Source: Neoconidiobolus thromboides FSU 785 (Eukaryota; Entomophthoromycota; Entomophthoromycetes; Entomophthorales; Neoconidiobolaceae). Taken from it: 49,540 bases of DNA. Positions 22,876 through 36,000 of this stretch are shown here, piece by piece (the stretch's first letter is position 1; the number at the start of each line of letters is the position of its first letter). The position numbers were made by a program, and so were the translations under genes. The notes beneath the pieces were generated by a model. That model saw nothing but the letters and a program-made list of their open reading frames with translations, made no database searches and was not told where the DNA came from. The DNA lies in contig MU626403.1 in assembly GCA_025603075.1 (NCBI GenBank), positions 1-49,540 on the forward strand, written 5' to 3'.

Positions 22876-24776
22876 CAGATTTATAGGAATTTATATTAAT
22901 AAACTTTATAATCAAACCTATAACCTAAGAATGCTCAACTTCTTGAATATAAGCTCTGTATTGATAAAACACTAAATTTATTGTCTTTTATTTCAACTGA
23001 TTTTAACATTTTTAGTTCAGATATTTCATACATTTAATTATGGAGAATAATAGTTAAACTTTCATAATTTGAAATTCTTTTAGCTGATAAATTTTTAGCT
23101 TCATTAACCCCTTGAGTATCACTAACCTGTCAATTTAGTTACAGTTAACCCCTTGATTTCAATTTACCTAAAGATGATATTTAACCAATAAAATCTAGAA
23201 ATTTAGCTAATCAAAAATTGATTTGATCAGCTAAATTCGGATTTTATTAGATTGTTTGAAATGTTTCAGTATAAGTCCATGTATAGAAAAATCAGTAATC
23301 TCCGATTGTAACAATAAACTTTTATTGACAGTAAAGATAATTTTACTATAAACTCATTGATGGTGTTGCAACCAATAGTTAGCTATTTTTTAGTATACAT
23401 GAATTTGTACTGTAACATTTCGAACAATCTAATGTTAATTAAGGGTTGCTTTTAAGTTGAACGGATGTATCTATCTTAACTGCTTAGCAGGCCAACCATC
23501 ATCCTTTTTAAAAGGGTATACAATTTATATAACTCATATACTTTTTAATTAAATTCAAGCATCCATCACCCTTTTTAGACTATTAACTGACTATTGATTT
23601 TGGGTGTGGATCTAAGTATCTTTGCTCAATTTATCACAGTTAAGGTAACCTAATAACTATAATTGTTGAGAATTAAATGCTTGGCATTTTTTCGAAAAAA
23701 ACGCATAGTAAATTTAAATTATGCTCAATTATTGCTAAATTCCAGTAGTTCCAACTCTTTTGCGAAACTCTTAACTATTTATTTAAGAGCAAAATCGATG
23801 TATAAATTCTAAAAAAAATAAAGAACCTAGGCATTAAAAAATTAGATAAACAATTTAATGTAAAAAATAGCACTAATTCGCAAAAGAGTTAGAACAGCTG
23901 AAATGGATTTTTATATGAAATCTGGCATCCCTTTTCATCACAAACAAATAAACTAGAGTACAAGTATGAAAATAAAAGTAAAAATAAATTAAATAACACA
24001 TGTGTAGGAATTTTGTTAACAATTGTTAATTTAGGACATGACCATCCTAATACTTAATTCAAGTAAAGATTAATTTCAAATATTCAAAGCTTACATTTAA
24101 TTGAATAATCAAACTGGAACAGAATTGAGAAGAACATTAATAAAAGCTTAGAAATCAAAAAAACTACCAATATTTCTTGTAGTACTGTTTAAAACTATAC
24201 AAAACTAGAATGGTAAGTTTGAAAAAAAGAACCAATGAAATATAATTAATATATAATTACTTAGTTACGTTGTACTATTGTACTCTCTTTTAAAGATCCA
24301 ACTTGACTTTTATTCTAATGAATTTTCGAGTTCAATCCCTTTAAAAATTTCATTTATTAAATATTCATATTAATAACAAATGTTACACTAAAACTTATAG
24401 TTTCATTGTTCACAGCTATAGATTCAATAGTAAATTAACAAAGTAATTACTTAGTTCAGTAAAAAATAGATATTAATAACTAAATAAAGCTATAATTCTA
24501 CTAAAGTACCTTGAGATCTCTAGTTGTGTTATGTATATAGATGATATCATCATAAAAGCAAGACTGCCTTAAAAGGTACAACATAATTTAAGCTATAAGC
24601 CCATTAACAAAAATCCAAGCTACACCCAGAAAAACTATTAGAGTTTGATTACTAATAATAGTAATGTTGTAGTAGGTAGGTTTTATTAAGCGTAACCAAT
24701 CAAACAGTATAAAATCTAGTTTAAGGCAAATTTATAAACCAAAAAGTTAAACAAGGAAAAGTATTTTTATCTTACA

Positions 24777-25996
24777 ATGGAGATAAAAAATTCAATTCAA
24801 GATATCTATCGTGAAAGTAGCCATATGTCTTTATCTGAAAATAATGAAGATTATTCTTTAAATCAAGAATCGAATGGTAATAGTTCGATTAATTACACTG
24901 AAGACAAAGAAAGTAAGTTTTATTCAATAATAGTTTGCTCTATAATTAATATTTCTAAATAAAATAGCTTCTACAAGTAATAAACCAAGTAAAAAACCAG
25001 GTCGTAAAATTGATGATTCAGAGCCAGTTTCCGTGAGTTTGTTTAAAACCATTTATTTCAAAATTATTAATACTTTAAATATAGAAACGACTAGCACAAA
25101 ACCGAGCAGCTCAAAAAGCGTTCCGTGAACGTCGAGAAAATTTTGTACGTTCATTACAAGAAAAAGTCAAAGCATTAGAAGAAGCCAATAAATTAACTCA
25201 AGAAGAGAATAATACTTTATTAAATTCGATTAAAATTTTAGAGCAAGCTAATCAACAGTTGAAAACGAGTAATAACAATACTACTCAAGAATTTAACCCA
25301 AATCTTGCTAGTCAACCATTTCCTTCTTTAAATAATGGGTTTAATAGTGGTTTCAATATGTTCAATTATGACACTGCCGCTCCATTTCAACAAAATTTCA
25401 GTCCAGATTTGAATTACTTAATTCCCAATAACCCAGCTTTGACCACTACTAGTATTAATAATAATCCCATCAATGTAGCAACTAATTTAAGTCCATTGAT
25501 TGATCCTAATATGATTTATAACCTGCCTGTTAATAATGAAAATTTAATGGCTGGTGATGAGTATCTTTTCCCTGAGTTCCCTAACTTTCCTTCTCTTGAT
25601 AACTCAAACCTTAATAACCCAACAAAACAAGATAACGTATATATGCCTCAATTAACCTCCCCTGAATTTCACTCTAGTATGAATCCATTGACACCTCCAT
25701 CCAATAACACCCATACTTCGACTACACCAGAACCCAGTAGAATAAGCATTGAACAAATCGATAAGACCATAATGCCAGGCGTTAGTGCCTATGATTTAAT
25801 GAAACCAGATCGACCACCACCAACAAAAGAAGAATTACTTCAATTAGCGGCTAAACATAAAATTGTTATGGATAAGTTAAAAGCAGAAACTTATACCATT
25901 GATGAACTATGTGAAGCTTTAAAAAAGAAAGCCACTTGTTCTGCAGTCCGTGGGTTTTTATCAGCTTATTTAGGGGAGGATTTTGATAAGAATTAA
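24777..25996 (+). CDS. AP-1/Pap1-like bZIP transcription factor (paralogue 2)
   Basis: Three exons, 24777-24912, 24968-25032 and 25085-25996, giving 370 aa. The basic region QNRAAQKAFRERR is nearly identical to that of the gene at 1399-2666 and is followed by a leucine zipper. An Asn/Pro-rich middle follows, then a conserved C-terminal module with LCEALKKKATC (Cys343, Cys352). Both introns sit at the same positions and phases as in the other gene: phase 1 in the acidic N-terminal part and phase 0 just before the basic region. A KKPGRK motif lies just upstream of the basic region in both. They are therefore duplicates of one ancestor. The third cysteine of the other protein's CRD is Leu363 here, and the spacing is one residue shorter, so redox control may differ. 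The start is the only upstream ATG consistent with splicing. Confidence 0.87.
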
Positions 25997-26415
25997 GGCA
26001 AGTCTTCTATCAGGCGAAGCTTGGTTGTTTATTATCATTATCCTTTTTTTATTAGCTTTTCTTAAATGCTTCTTTTTGTGGAACGTTAAAATATACCTTA
26101 TACGTATATTTCTCTTTTTTTTAATTAACCTAAATAAAGTATAAAAATGGAAGTTTATGGTTTTTTAAATTTTAATTTTAATTTTAATTTACTCTTCTAA
26201 TTTGAACCAAGCTGTCAATGTTATTAATAATCATAGTATAGAGTACATGTAAGTTTTATGATATTGTATATATGGCTATAAGTATAATAAAAAACAAGAA
26301 ATGAACTATTAAAATAACAATAATAACAATTTAGTTTATAAATCAAAATTTTGATGATTTACTTTTATATACGTATTTAAAAAATTATTTTAGTAATTCA
26401 CATTGAGCTATTAGA

Positions 26416-26556
26416 ATATAGGGATGTTTTTTTTGATTTTATTACTTTTTCCATCCTTTAAGCACTATTTGAGCGGAAATTTAACCAACAATTTCTCCAC
26501 TCAAACAATATTAAAAAATAGAAAAAGTAATGGAGCTTAAAAAAATACTCCCATGT
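26416..26556. mobile_element. Fold-back (head-to-head) form of the MITE-like repeat
   Basis: The left half (TTTATTACTTTTTCCATCC, AAGCACTATTTGAGCGGAAA) is the reverse form of the family's right half. The right half (TTTCTCCACTCAAACAATA, TAGAAAAAGTAATGGAGC) is that same half in forward orientation. The unit is thus two copies of one half meeting near 26490, able to form a long hairpin. The family's other half, with the TTAAGGATTTTACTAA landmark, is reduced to a short remnant between the arms. Confidence 0.7.
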
Positions 26557-26655
26557 AGTATATAGTATCTTCTTTTGTAATTTAAACATTTTTATTAATA
26601 TTTCTGATTTATGAATTTAACTAGTTCTAATTTATTTTTTAACGAAATATGTATT

Positions 26656-26697
26656 AAATATAAATATAAATATAAATATAAATATAAATATAAATAT
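26656..26697 (+). repeat. Hexamer tandem repeat (AAATAT)n
   Basis: About seven uninterrupted units of AAATAT in the intergenic space downstream of ALG10. This is a simple-sequence repeat, likely length-variable between strains. Confidence 0.9.
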
Positions 26698-26951
26698 GTT
26701 TTATCAACTTTTTAATACTTTGATATATTATTTATGCTAATTTAATTAATTTATATTTAAATTAAGTACTAAAATTAATTTTTTTTTAAAGAATACTGAA
26801 ATATTTCAAACCAATTTACTTTTATTACTTTATTCTTCCTTTTTTTCTTGCTATAACTATACTTCTTTACAAAAGGTTGTAAATGCCATACTAATCATAG
26901 AAACATTTAATAACTTGTTTTACTTCTAAACCAAATACTCTTCACTTCAAT

Positions 26952-29061
26952 CTACCACATGAACCTTTGTAGTATACCAGGTTCCGATGGCCAATAAAAA
27001 GGTTTAAATAAAAACAAATAAGCAATGCATAGATTTGATATTAAATACATTGTTAATTCCGTTATTACTTTGTACCAATTCAATCGTCTCTTGTTCTGTA
27101 ATAAAACAATCCTTAAAAATAGAAAAGGTAATATAAAATATCTTAATTCTAATAATGGGGATGGAATTAAAGATAAACTAATTGTACAAAAATAACCAAA
27201 CCATAATAAAAAGGGTTTAGTTGATGGAAGGTATTGTGTTTGATACCATGAATAGATTAAGAAATGATATAATGGGGCATAAAGATAAGGTAACAATGGA
27301 TGATATCGAAATAGGTTTTTCCAAATATAAAACGAAATGTGTCGATTATCACTTAATAAAAAGGGGTGGTGTATGCTATTTACAAGTTTGGGTTAGTTTT
27401 CTTTAGTGGTATGTTATAAATGAATGTCAATACTTACGTAAACTTATGAATAATTAGTAAAATTACAAATAATGAGATTAAATTTAATAGCATTATTTTA
27501 AAACTAAATCGAATAGATAAATTGAGTATATTTTTTATATTAAATAAATCAAATGAACTACTTACCTTTTAAAAAAACTACGGATATATTGTGAAAAATG
27601 ATTTAAAATAGAAGACATACTGAGACTAGTTAATAGATATGGCCATAATAAAGTGGATGTAAAAGTTAAAAAATAAAATAATTGTGTAAAATGTAAAGTT
27701 GGAATATGGTTCGATTTATCTCCTAACATCAACAAATCAATAAACAATAAAATGATAAATTGTAATAAATTCTACCTAAAACTATTCCCTTATTCCAAAG
27801 TATAAATGAAGCAAATGAAAACAATATTAAACTATATGGTAATATTACATTAAAACATAAATTAATAAAATTTTGTTTTAACATTTCAATTACTTTTGGT
27901 AATAATTGAATCTTTCTATCTATTAATATAATAAAACAAAACCATTTGTTATTAAAAATATTAAAAATATTAAAAATAGAACTAAAATCTTACCGCCATC
28001 TTTAAAAAATTCACTTGGTTTATTCAATAATAATTTCGTTACTCCTTCTTTATCTTTATTTTTATTTTCTTTAACAATTTTATTATTATCTAATTTATTA
28101 ACTTCTAAACAAATTGCAAATATCATAATAAATAACATCCAAATAATATTTGTTTGCCGAACTGTTAATGATAATAATCCTAACTAATATTAAAATTTAA
28201 TTTGATAATTATAGAAAAATAATATAAATAAACAAACAAATAATTATTACCAAATTGTTCCACCAATGATAGTTATATAATGATAATAGAAATGATAATA
28301 AAATAATAATAGTTGACAATGTGTCTGTATAGTATAAATGATGATAAAAAAAATTAATTGGAAATAAACTTATTGTAAATGTTATTAATGATAATAATTT
28401 GTCATTCTTTTCTGCTTCTTTGTTTTTTATATTAAATTGATAATCTATTGTTTTTAATAAAACAGCTATTATGAAGTATAATTTTAATCCCAGGATTACA
28501 TTAAATAACCTTAAACTCATTATATTACAATTAAATATATACGCGAAGGGTAATGTTAATAAATATCTATTTTAAAAATAGTATAGATTAATAAAACAAA
28601 TAAAAATATACTAAAGATTACTTACAGTCCAGGTGGGGTTGTCAATTTTGGATCATAATTTGTGTAATTCCCATTGCAATACTTTTGTACTTGAGGTATA
28701 TGAAATATTTCATCCATATAAGGTAGACTTAAATTTTGATTTATAAGATAATGAAAACTTAAAGATAGAAAAGTATAGATTATAAAATAAAACAAATGAT
28801 ATCGATTTGTTAATGTCTCTTGAATCACTTTTGATAAACCTGGAAGCGAAAGTGGATTTAATGAGATTGAGTTGTCTTGATCTGAGTTTTTTAAATTTTA
28901 TTATTAATTTTTATTTTAATTAAAGATTAATATAGATTACCATTTAATATTCTATCTAATGAAATCCCAGGATCTGAATAAGCCATTGAAATATCTTTAG
29001 ATTCTAATAATAAATTAGTTTTATCAATCTCCCCGTACCTTTCTTTGGATCGTTTTTTCAT
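26952..29061 (-). CDS. ALG10/DIE2 alpha-1,2-glucosyltransferase
   Basis: Eight exons on the minus strand: 28941-29061, 28626-28881, 28251-28566, 27994-28183, 27776-27919, 27566-27722, 27438-27503 and 26952-27375, giving 557 aa. The enzyme adds the third, terminal glucose to the dolichol-linked oligosaccharide in the ER lumen, using dolichyl-phosphate-glucose. Family motifs are PYMDEIFHIPQVQKYC with NYDPKLTTPPGLY near the N-terminus, TVRQTNIIW, GDKSNHIPTLHFTQLFYF, LLSDNRHISFYIWK, LELRYFILP and the terminal ILQRFMW. About ten hydrophobic helices lie between them. It is longer than the human protein (about 470 aa) mainly through some 65 hydrophilic residues before the first membrane helix, supplied by exon 1 and the start of exon 2. 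The assigned ATG is the first in exon 1; the splice joining exon 1 to exon 2 is good but unproven. Confidence 0.93.
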
Positions 29062-30604
29062 CTCTTATTAATTAAAAGTAAAATGTAATTCTAAGAATTC
29101 TTGATTTAATTGAAGTTTTTAATGAGTGATCAGATTTTATCGAAAAATTTTAATGTTACTTCTTTTTATAGGCTGAGAGAGCTATCAATTTGTAATGTTT
29201 TTTGATTTCATCACTTTCTCCCTTTTCAAACGCTATTTGAGTGGAAAGATTGCTAGTAAAATTCTTAAATAAAAAAAGGTTGTAATATAAGTAATGTATT
29301 AAAGCCTATTTGTATATGTAATAATCTAAATAGAAGTTAATCATCATTATCAATGATTCATTATATAGTTATTAAAACATTAAAATTAGAAGTCAAAGTT
29401 AATATTCCGTTATCACATAAGTGTTATAGAATTAAGTGGCTTATTTCAAAATATAACTAATCACTTTTCTATTCTAAAAAACACTCTAAAATAAACTTTG
29501 AATTAATTTCAATCTATGGATTTCAACCCCTCTCTGTCTCAATTCTCGTCTATATAGTTTTAGCTATAATATGTATATATAAAGCCCATCAGTTAATTCT
29601 TCTATTCCCATCTAAAAATCCTTAATTAAAAAATTCAATATCAGTAGCTTTTTTATCTCCGTCATATACATTAATAATAATTAAATTTTAGTATTAGTAT
29701 CTTTTAGTCTTAACTAACTTATCGAATTTAATACAACTAACAAATCAAATGTCGTTTAGATTATATATAAGTTTAAGTAGAATGTATTAGATGTTAAGGG
29801 TTGTTGTGAATAGATAGTTCATATTGATAGGTGATCTAAGTTTATAGCTGATTTCATGATAGAAAAATATTAAGTTATTACTATATGTATGAATAAACGA
29901 TTGATTTGTTTTTGACATTACACATATTCCATTAAATTAGCTGAATGTAAATAAATATACAAAGGTTTATTAACTATTAAATACAAGGCTTTATGTTTCA
30001 AGGAAATTCATAGCAAAACTTAAATAAATTTTTACTTTATTTCAAACTCTTAGGTATTTTTATTATTGTTCTAGATGTAAAAAATAGAATATTAGTATTT
30101 ATTCTTAATTTGATTTAATTGTCTTGAAATTCATAATCTGTACACACAGCTCTATTCTATTAATATCCTTTTAATACTTAGTACAACCTTATAGATTTAA
30201 ACTAAATTCTTAGGTCAAATTAGTTAATACTGAAAAATTATCTATGTATCATCTCATTAAAATAAGTATGTTAAATGATATTAATAAATTTAAATTAGCA
30301 AATCCTATATGGTATTTATATTGTATTAAAACAGAAGGAAACTTAGCTTAAAAACCATTATTCAAAGAGTAATACTAAACGGTTAAAAAAAATAAAACGC
30401 AACAGAACATCACTTAAAAACAAACAATAAGCCACATAAAATTGGAGTAAACATTCAATCAAAAAGGTACATTCCAAAATAAAAAATTATCTTTATTTAT
30501 AACGTTCCATAAATATCCATTATAAGACTTTCGACATAGAGAGAGATTGTAGTAGTGTAAATTGATTTTAATCGCTTAAAGCTTTTTTATGAAAAAACTT
30601 CAAT
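29062..30604. other. Intergenic region between ALG10 and Rac1
   Basis: It contains one reverse-oriented copy of the dispersed element close to the ALG10 start codon (29190-29286). The rest is AT-rich with no supportable gene or RNA; the part next to 30600 is the Rac1 3' region. Confidence 0.55.
29190..29286 (-). mobile_element. MITE-like dispersed repeat, ends worn
   Basis: Reverse copy with GTTTTTTGATTTCATCACTT, AACGCTATTTGAGTGGAAAG and TTGCTAGTAAAATTCTTAAA preserved. The GGGG and CCCC termini are gone. It sits about 130 bp upstream of the ALG10 start codon, so it lies inside the likely promoter. Confidence 0.65.
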
Positions 30605-31384
<780 letters not shown>

Positions 31385-33098
31385 ACTTTATTATTTTTAT
31401 TATTTTATCCTTGAAAAATGAAGTAGAGATTAGTAAAAATGTTCAAGTGAAAAAAAATTAGTTGAAATTATAAATTAAGTTAAGTTTTAGCTTATCAGTT
31501 GATGTTAGCTTAATGTTTCATCCAATTACTTAAGTTGATTCAAGATTCTATCCAATTAAATTAACCTAACTAATGAATTCTTAGAAAACTATCGTTTTAT
31601 TGATCAGCCAATTAAAGCTGGTTATTTAACTTAAAAAGAAGGAACAAATTGTTAAATATTGAATTTTAATTAATGAGTTAATTGAAATATTAATGTAAAT
31701 GTTAAGCATTAGTAATTATAATAAACATATGTAACATTATTATTGTAATTGAACTATTTTATTGATTTTAAGCATGTATAAAATTACATATATATATTGA
31801 ACAATTGAATAATTGAAGAAACCGTTAATTGTTTAAGTTGTATGCTAAATTCCAAATTGGGTAGTCAATTCAATGTAACTATTAATTGGAATAAGTTATT
31901 GAGTAAGAGAGGAGATTTTTAACCCTCAAAAAAAAAGTTGGAAATTGGCCGAATAAATTAAGTTGAGGCAAAGGAAATTTTAAAAGCTTGAATCAACTTA
32001 ACTGATAGGGAAACAATTGATCTTCTTATTTATAATAATACTCAAATATAATAAAAATACCTTAAAATTGTCTAAATTATATAGTCGCAAAAGGTGATAA
32101 TTCCAGATCACTATAGTATATTCTTGTTAAGTGGCAAAAAAAATTCGATTTTTTTAGACGTTGAAAAAAATTGTTAGACTAAGGAATTGAGATGTTTTTA
32201 TAGTTTTTTATTATTTTCTATTATATTGTTATTAGTTTTAAACAATTTAATTTATTTGGCTATTTAGTAACTATAGTTTTATTAATAATCTCAATTTAAT
32301 AAAACCTTATACAAATGATACATTGGCGAAGCATTTGTTCCACTTGTTTATCTCTTAGCCGATAGTTTCATTTTAATTTTTTAGATTTTTTTGTTTAATT
32401 TCGATTATCGTTAGGCTATGGAAAAACTTAAAATTTGTTTAATTCTAGATTTGTATACATCTCATCACCAGTTTATTTTTTACTTTTTACTTTTTACTTT
32501 TACTTTTTAAAACTTCTGAGAATTTGATAAAGACAACGTAATTTAAGGGGCGGGTCGATTGTTTGAGATTTTTTTTATTAAAATTAGATTTAACCTAAAT
32601 TTAAATCAAACTTAACGTTAAGATTGGGTATCTAAACCTAAAATGGTAAAAATCTATAAATTTAAGTTTTGTTATTTTAATTTTACTTAAAACAAGTCTA
32701 TAATTTAATCAAATGTATAAATTATTTCATAATTCGTTTTGTTAGTAATAAATTTATCCAAATTTTATTTAATAATTTTTCTTGATTTTATTAAACTAAG
32801 TTAAACTTAATAAATAAGCTAATCATTAAATAATATCTAAATTTCTATTAGAAAGCGCTATTTTCATTAAAACTAAAAAAACCAAAAAATATACTACTTC
32901 TAGTATTTATAAAATCCTTCACAGATACATAAAACCGTATAAACTAAAAAAAAGCTTTGTATATTAAAAATTTCATCTCAACTAAGGTATCTTCCACTTA
33001 AAAAAACAACTCATATCGATTTCAGCGATATTTCAACATCAAGCAATACAGTCTTCAAAAACTACTCACTTCAACTATAAACACTAACGCACCATACT
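31385..33098. other. Intergenic region between Rac1 promoter and Raptor 3' end
   Basis: 1.7 kb of AT-rich sequence. The first few hundred bp are the Rac1 upstream region. A TTTTTAC tandem run lies at 32475-32509. I see no gene and no dispersed-element copy. Confidence 0.55.
32475..32509 (+). repeat. Short tandem repeat (TTTTTAC)n
   Basis: About five imperfect units of TTTTTAC in an intergenic region. Simple-sequence repeat. Confidence 0.8.
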
Positions 33099-36000
33099 CT
33101 AAAAATTACTTTCACTTAAAAGCTGTGATGTATTATAAGAAGCTGTAAATCCAGCTTCAGCACTATGACTATTATTATCAAACACTGGCGAATCCCACGA
33201 AAATAATGAGATGTTGGAAGAGCGATCGATTGGAGTACTAAAAGGACCTGAGATGCCACCACCAGAGCCAGTGGCTAATACCATTCGACTAGGATGGAAA
33301 TTTAAACTATAAATGGGTGCTATACGTTGACTTAATAGTAAACCAGAAGCCCCTTGATAATGGAAAGTGGTTCCAAGGTGTTGACCATCCATTGTATAGA
33401 CTGAAGCTCCATGTTGGGCTGTACCACTAAATAATTTTTTTTAAAAAATCATTGTTTAATTTAAAAAACTTACGTTGCTACTAAAGGTACTTGATCGTGA
33501 ACTGCAAACGATGTGATTCCTGTTTTATTCGTAAACGCTTGTAATGAAACATCTGATCTTAAATCCCATAGTTTGATTTCGCCAGCAGAACTATTTTTTC
33601 ATTAATTTATATATTGCTACAAATATTTTGGTCTTACCTAGCTGTAACCAATTCTCTTGAAGAAGCAAGTTGTAGATGACATCCTACTACAACTGAATGG
33701 TGTTCTCTCCAGCATCGAATCATACTGAAAATTTTTAAGTTTCAAAAAGTAAATAAAAAATCACTAAACATAAAATTACCTTTCTCTTGGTGGAAGTCTA
33801 CTATCATAAGCTCTGACTGAACCATCTTGGAATCCAGCAGTTAAAAAATAGCCCCCTACCCTATCCGAGGTAAGTGAAGTGATACCAATTGTTGAACGGG
33901 TGGGTAAGTCCTTTATATAAAGTTAATATTAGTTATCAAATAAAATAAATTTAAATACCATAGAAATTCTCTCTGAAGCCACATCCCAAATTCTAAGTGA
34001 AGACGGTTCTCCACCAACAATCAAGTTACCTTTAGATTGCTGCCATTCCATAACAATACTAGGATGAGATTGTTGAGGAGCAAAATGTTTTGGTAATTTG
34101 CGTGTACTTTGTAGTTCACTATGTGCTCTAAACCCAGAAACCAGTTTTGCTGATTCTGAATAATTCTGATAAAGGCTAACATTACCATCATTAGCTGCTA
34201 CTGCAAGAATAGCATCATCTTCTTCATTAATTAATTTTAAACTAGATACTCCAATTGAACCTGAATCAAAGATACGAAACTTATTAAGTCGAATAGATTC
34301 TTCCCAATTCCATACGCTAATATAATTCCTTTCATCTGAGGCTATTAATATATTATCATATCGATGAAAGAGTACGTTATTGGGTTGGTTTTCATTTTGT
34401 AAATTTTTAAATTCGGTAGTCCATCTAGTTTGGTTCGCTTTGGGATATTGTTGTTCAGTTTCAGTTACTACTTTATCATTTCTATACCTTCTCCATAATC
34501 TTTGATGGTACACCTTACTACCTGGCTCTTCATTTTCAGCCACGATTAAATGGGGCTCAATAAAACATTTTGCACACCAATCAAGATAGAATGATTTTAT
34601 GGTTGCTAATTCGGTCCCATTCACTTGCTCTGGTGTCGATAAAATCATAGATAGATCTGTATCTTCATTAATATTTAAATTTTGAATTGTGGATGTTAAT
34701 TGGTTTAAAGAAGACGATGAACCTTTGTCTTTTGAAACAGCTATTTCTGTATCACTAGTTGATCCGAAATTATATAAACTTCTTAATGAGTAGGATGCAG
34801 ATCTCCTAAGTGTATTAGCAAGTTGGGATCTCCTTGAGCCATTTGGCGGTTGTGGTGATAAATTTGGGCTGTTGAATGTACCAGAGTTTAAAGTAGGAGA
34901 TGATGGAGGCGTTAAATGTAATAATGAATTTGCAACTTTCTCAGAAACCTTAGTGGAGACCATAACATAATGAACTTGATCTACTACCGCTTGAGCAGCT
35001 TGAGCAATCTGAGGCATTGCATCTAAAGTTAAAATTAACAATAATTTCCAAATTAAATTATATATTAATTTATTTGAATCTTCTTCAGGATTATGATGTA
35101 AAGAATTTGTCTTGTCAGTTGTTTCTCTTTCATTTTCCGGTGTTGTATGTTTATGAGATACTTTAGAGCGATTTGGTTTTGGTGTTCCAGGTTGAGATTT
35201 ATCTTCTGTTGGCTTGGCTATAGTAAAAGAATCATCCTCTTCAATCGTTTCAAGTGCAATGGAAAGGAAATTGTCTTTATATCTATAAATAAACTGTGAA
35301 ATAAAAACTACCCATTCTTTTCTAACAATAGGTGAACCATCATTAGCAAGTGGAATTAAAGAAATAGCTATACTATGCTCTATATGTTGTATTTGATCTG
35401 ATTTATGTAACTCAATTTCAAACAAAGTTGACAAAGCATAGACTGCTGCCGCTCTAACCTCAGGTATTGGATCTCTTAATAGAGAAATCAAACTCTCATG
35501 AATTGAAAGTTCAAATGCTGCCCATTTAGCATCATCACATGACTTCCAAATTTGACCTAACATGATGCAGATCCATTGTCTTAAAATAGGATGATGGTCT
35601 GTAAAGTGATGAACAGCAATGCTTAAAATGTTATGCTTTAAGCAGGATTGCTTTCCAACTGGGAAATCTTTACAGAAAAAGGCTAAAATTACTGCACACT
35701 CAGCTCGATTTCTTGAGAGATCAGCAAACGAATGGATTGTATCAGGTTTAAGTAAATCTATAAAATACAGATACCCATTATCTTTAAGCAAGTCATTTTG
35801 ACATGAGTTATCGACTGGCATTATACGAGCCCAAATAAAAGTAAGGGAGGGTTTAAGCTCTACTGCTGGGGATTGAAGCAATTTTAGTACATATGGGAAA
35901 ATACCTACCAAAAGTGCAGCATTGATGGCCCATAATCCCAAATCAAAAAATTTACTAAGTAATTTTAAAGCTCTAGCTCGATGGATTTGTGATAATAAAA

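Larger units (their letters stand above)
21189..24776. other. Long intergenic region between SLU7 and bZIP 2
   Basis: About 3.6 kb without a supportable gene. It contains two copies of the dispersed element (21466-21560 forward, 22768-22875 reverse). Near 24530-24570 a short plus-strand reading gives MYIDDIIIKAR, which resembles a reverse-transcriptase active-site box, but flanking frames are closed. A plus-strand frame around 21284-21490 overlaps the dispersed element and is not credible as a gene. Confidence 0.5.
25997..26951. other. Intergenic region between convergent bZIP 2 and ALG10 genes
   Basis: It holds the fold-back version of the dispersed element (26416-26556) and a hexamer tandem repeat (26656-26697). 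No gene is visible. Confidence 0.6.

Noticed and set aside
31478-32010. Loose inverted similarity between TTAGCTTATCAGTTGATG and a CATCAACTTAACTGATAG-like stretch
   Set aside because: The match is short and broken, and such pairs are common at this AT content.
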